This document shows, piece after piece, positions 59,579-64,000 of a stretch of 64,000 nt of DNA. The notes beneath the pieces were generated by a model that did no database searches, was not told the DNA's origin, and saw only the letters and a program-made list of their open reading frames with translations. Source of the DNA: Xestospongia bergquistia (Eukaryota > Porifera > Demospongiae > Haplosclerida > Petrosiidae); assembly GCA_963965975.1 (NCBI GenBank), contig OZ014423.1:62001-126000 (forward strand). Reading direction: 5' to 3'. The position numbers and the translations under genes were made by a program. How positions within the stretch are numbered: position 1 is the stretch's first letter; every line of letters starts with the position of its first letter.

Positions 59579-62500
59579 ATGGCCTTACTCGAGTTACTGG
59601 TCAGTGCTCTGATGTTGCTAAATACTTGCAGAGCAAACTGTGGTTCTGGACGTATTGTAAGATTGAGGTAAGGTCACTTTAGTGTGATATGAAGTATCGT
59701 ATATCCGACATATTAACTGTAGATTAAATAACGAGACAAGTGGTTTCATTGTCCATCCAACTACTAGTTCTGAATACCCCACAAACTCTAAATGTTCATG
59801 GTTTATACAAAATGATGAGTAAGTTTGTATGTTTAGAGACTAAATATATCACTGTATTAATAGATGTTTACTATAACACTATTTCTCAAATCATGCATCC
59901 ATTTTTAATATCATACACATCCATTTCTTAATAATATATGTCTATTTCTTAAATCAACAAACATCTAATTTTTAAGTCAATTGTGATAAATTATATTCAT
60001 TCCATTTAGTTTGTCAACTGTTTACATTAAACTCAAGTTCACAAAATTCAATACAGAATGTTTATGGGATTATCTTCATATATTTAATGGTGACTCTATC
60101 TATGCTACTAAACTGGCAGCTTTCACGTATGTAATAATAAGATCATGTGATCTATGAATATAATTAATTATCTAATATGTTTGGCTATATATTATTTTTT
60201 AATCTACTAGGGGTAATATTTCACTTGGAAATGTACATGAAACATTACCTACTACTGCCCCTGTCAATAATACTAATCACACTATTAGTAGTGGGAGTGG
60301 TCAAGACTCTGGACACACGCCTCTATTACCTTATACTCCAACCAATGAAATTACATTATCATCAGACGGACCACACCTACTAATTTATTTCTTTGCCGAT
60401 GAAGCAGTTGGAGGATCAGGCTTCAATATATCTTACTGGTATGTTATCTGTCCATTTTTCTAGTAATATGTGTCCATTTATTATATAGGGTAAGTACATG
60501 TATTTCTAACTGTTCTGGTCATGGTTATTGTCATGAACCTACTGGAGTATGTTCCTGTGATGTGAATTGGACAGGAGAGTATTGTCAGAACCCTCTATGT
60601 CCCAATAATTGCTATAATAAAGGGGCCTGTATAAACAAACAGTGTCATTGTAACACTGGTTATACTGGTAGGATATAAAGGGGAATTAATTAATGATATA
60701 ATGTCTATTATAGGTATTGATTGTAGTATTAATGTTAATATGCCACATTGGAATGTAGCCAGTTATAACAGTGGTGTTGATTTCTCTGTGTTGAGAAGAG
60801 CTGGTCATAGTGCTGTTGTGTGGGGTAATTATATGTGGGTGTATGGTGGATATCAATTTAATGTTAATGAAATGGAGCAAAGTGGATCAGGAAGTGGTTT
60901 GTGGGTGGAGTCTAATCAGTTAATAAGGTCAGTTAATTTAATGTTATTAAATGTTATTTCAAATTAATTATTTTAGATATCATTTGAGAGACCAGTTTTG
61001 GGAACCAGTTTTAACTCTGTCAACAAGTGAGCAACCACATTCTCGATATAGCCATTCTGCAGTGGTCTATGAGGTAAACCCTTTAATATTGGTGTCATAA
61101 TATAATTCATAATTAATTAGGATGCCATGTATATATATGGAGGTGCTTTATTACCAACTGAAGTAGTCACTAATGAATTATGGAAGTTTAATTTCACCAC
61201 ATTGACATGGTCTCAGATCCGATCCACATCACATGGGAATGAGTCTAGAAATGAAACTGACCAGGTTATGATGTCTATTGGTGTCAAAGATCATACAGCT
61301 CATGTTATCGGAAATAAAATGATAATTATATTTGGTTATTCAGAGGTAGACACACTATTGAATTATGTTCAAGAGTTTAACTTAGGTAATATCATTATGA
61401 TATTAACTATAATATTATATCTCTCTCTTTGTAGTCACTGAGATATGGTCATCACCTCCTCAATATGGAGAGCTCCCTGAAGGACGTCTTGGACATTCTA
61501 GTGTCTTTGTTCCTGAATTAAATGTTATATATATTTATGGTGGTGAAGATAATAGTCGACATGAGCTCTCAACATTGTTAGCTTATGAACCACACCAGTA
61601 TTATTGGAAAAAAGTGTCTACTGGTCCTGTTAAAATAGCTTTCCATAATACTGTCCTTGTGGGTGGAGCTTTAGTTTCATTTGGAGGTTATTCCACAAAA
61701 GACTGTTTTGAAGATTGGTTGGTCACTTACAATCTAGGTAAGTTGAATGAATGATACTTTTAAATGGATGTACATCTCTCTAGTACAAGATGAATGGAGT
61801 GTCCTTTCTCCTCCTGGTCTTCCTGGTAATGCTAGTCGCTATGGTTACACAGCAGTTACTAGTTCAAATACTATGTTAATATATGGTGGATTTAATGGCC
61901 AATGTCACAATGATATCCTACTATTTAACAGTGGTAACTGTACTTATTATAACTCTGAGGAAACATGCAGAAACATGTCGTTATGTATGTGGGTGGACAC
62001 TCAATGTACTGACCTTGTTATTACTAGTAAGTCACCTTGATGGATAATAACAATATATGTTCTCTCTTGTAGATAGACCATGTCATCTATATACCACCTG
62101 TAATTTATGTAATAATATCGCTGGTTGCCAATGGAGACGTGTTAGTGGGTGTGTCTCGAATTCTACCCAGCTTAATATCAGTAATGATGATGTTTTTGTT
62201 ACTTGTCCAGAAAAGGAACTCGTATGCTCTCATTTTGATAGCTGTCAATCTTGTCATCATCATGAGGGGTGTGTCTGGAACAATTCTAAATGTACTACTA
62301 ATACTACTGCTAATGGTATGTCATATGGATCCATTGTTATAGTATCAATTAACATTACTATAGTTACTATGGCAACCTGTGATACTAGCCATTTATGTTC
62401 TATGAAAACAAGTTGTTCTCAATGTTTATTATCACCATCATGTTTATGGTGTCCGACATTACGTGACTGTGTCCCTTCCTCTTTATATCCTTACCTTTAT

Positions 62501-64000
62501 CCTTATGGACAATGTCTAGGGTGGGAAAAGCAATGCAAAGGTAATAATAGACCACATGATTATCATGTGATTACAGTGTGTTCTCTAGCTAAGCCATGTG
62601 CTGATCACCAGACTTGTTTAGACTGTCATAATGAACTTGGGTGTGGTTGGTGTCGTGATCCTGCTGATACTGGCTTAGGTATTTGTGGTGAAGGTGGATT
62701 TTTAGCTTCAAGAAATGAATCTTTTTGTTCAGACTCGCACTGGTTCTTTGATGAATGTCCATGTAAGGAGAGACCCCTATAATTAACTGTATTTATTTTT
62801 ATTTTACAGCATGTAATTGCAATGGTCACAGCAGTTGTGATAATAACAGTAATTGTATATCATGTGTGGATAATACTGAAGGTCAGTGTTAATAGTATAA
62901 CAATTATTATTATTATTATTATTATTATAGGAGGTAATTGTCAGAGATGTAAACATGGTTTCTATGGCAACCCTGTTAATGGTGGGAACTGTTCTGGTAA
63001 GAATTATTTATTCCAAGTTGATTTATAATTTCTGTCATAGTATGTGATTGTAATGGATACAACAATGTATGTGATACTAATAATGGAACATGTGATTGTC
63101 TTGATGCTGGAGTCAGTGGAGATCATTGTACTATATGTAATACGTTATCAGCTTATCAAGGCAATGCTTCAAACTTTTGTTATTGTGAGTTAATATAATT
63201 TTATAATAATTTGTAAATGATTTATTTTTTAGATGAAATGAGAGTTGGTTTTATTTATACATTTGGAGTAACTGATAGTAATGAGAAACAGAGTTTCTTT
63301 ACAACCACTCCCTCTTCAGTAAGACCCTGAAATTATTGTTTATAATTATCACTCTCTACCAAATTAGGGAAGTAAACTTAACGTTAAATTTGAAATATCA
63401 CGGAATCTTGTGTCTGCAACAATTGGAATCCAGTTCTTTTTAGGCAGAGGTATAGTAGTCACATGATAATCACATGACTCATTCATCTCTCTTCCTTATA
63501 GTATCTGACAACTATATGCTACTATATAATTTAACTAGTCCTATAAATATATCAAACACAGACTCCTACAAGACAACTTTTAAGTCATTTACAACCTCCA
63601 GTAATGGTAGTATCTTTTATTCCTTTGCCCGTCCATCAATACAAAATACACTTGAATATAACTGGTTACTTGGTAACATAACAAGCAATGGATATACTAA
63701 TAGTTTATGGGATGGAGATGTTAGCTTGGTCATCTATGTCTATAACTTACAATCAACTGTTCAATATAAGGTATTATAATAGTATATATACATGTAATAT
63801 ATATATATAATATTAAATATGTATGTATGTATATATATTATGTTGGGTGTCTTTACAGATAACTCTTGATCAAACAGATTTGATATTTTTGGTGTATTTC
63901 TTTGTCACCTTTCTAACGTAAGTTGTCCTTTTCTCATATTAACTTTTATATTACTTTCTAGTTGTTTTACAATTCTCCTCACTATTTTCTTATTGGGTTG
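59579..64000 (+). CDS. ATRN: Attractin-family receptor (3' end beyond window)
   Basis: Starts with a signal peptide (MALLELLVSALMLLNTCRA) and a CUB domain (about 59630-60440). An EGF-like region follows (CVNCSGHGYCHEPTGVCSC-type, 60500-60670), then six kelch-like repeats (60720-61910) with YGGY/YGGF motifs. Five PSI-type Cys-rich modules run from about 61940 to 62765, then two laminin-type EGF modules (62815-63190) and a beta-rich ectodomain region. The transmembrane segment begins LIFLVYFFVTFL (63865) and continues past the edge, matching the attractin membrane region (VQFFVTFFSCF in vertebrates). No C-type lectin domain was seen where vertebrate attractin has one. Attractins act in cell guidance, pigment signalling and neuronal maintenance in mammals; the role here is unknown. 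Confidence 0.85.

Overview
The window reads as a compact metazoan nuclear genome, most likely a demosponge. The reasons are AT-rich, intron-dense genes with very short introns (often 40-60 bp), genes spaced by tens to a few hundred bases, animal-specific families (attractin, Trabid, FANCI, exocyst Sec5) and large membrane receptors made almost only of SRCR domains. The phylum is inferred from gene style, not from a marker. Most genes are split over many exons; boundaries were read by eye from GT/AG sites and reading-frame continuity, so internal exon detail is approximate while outer start and stop codons are usually firm.

Layout, left to right. 1-820: hairpin palindrome, then an inverted duplicate of the FANCI 5' end joined to a TATA-led structured RNA-like element. 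1065-9004: THEG-repeat protein (+), MRPL35 (-), PEBP (+), WDR91 (-), ZRANB1/Trabid (+). 9168-20640: two tandem 5.86-kb genes for 12-SRCR transmembrane receptors (+). 21080-36458: RAD50 (-), TBC1D12/14 (-), an intronless polyamine-oxidase-like gene (+), EXOC2 (-), UNG (+). 36614-52015: RhoGAP (-), CFAP46 (-) with a tRNA-Pro(CGG) on the opposite strand inside an intron, NOP14 (-). 52580-53287: second copy of the structured element, plus a decayed third 3' end. 53220-59433: FANCI (+). 59579 to the edge: attractin-family receptor (+).

The genes do not form one pathway. UNG, RAD50 and FANCI act in DNA repair; WDR91, TBC1D12/14 and EXOC2 act in membrane traffic; CFAP46 (and perhaps THEG) belong to motile cilia or sperm; the SRCR pair and attractin are cell-surface proteins. 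Several neighbours are divergent pairs only 84-229 bp apart, so shared promoters are likely.

The most unusual material is (i) the roughly 355-nt element at 461-817 and 52728-53084, whose ends pair in a closing helix and which carries UNCG- and GNRA-type hairpins, a TATA box and a terminal T-run, suggesting a Pol III RNA gene sharing a bidirectional promoter with FANCI; (ii) three families of short dyad motifs scattered through introns; (iii) the mosaic divergence and three-domain super-repeat of the SRCR receptors; and (iv) a 30-bp tandem array that multiplies a 5' splice site.
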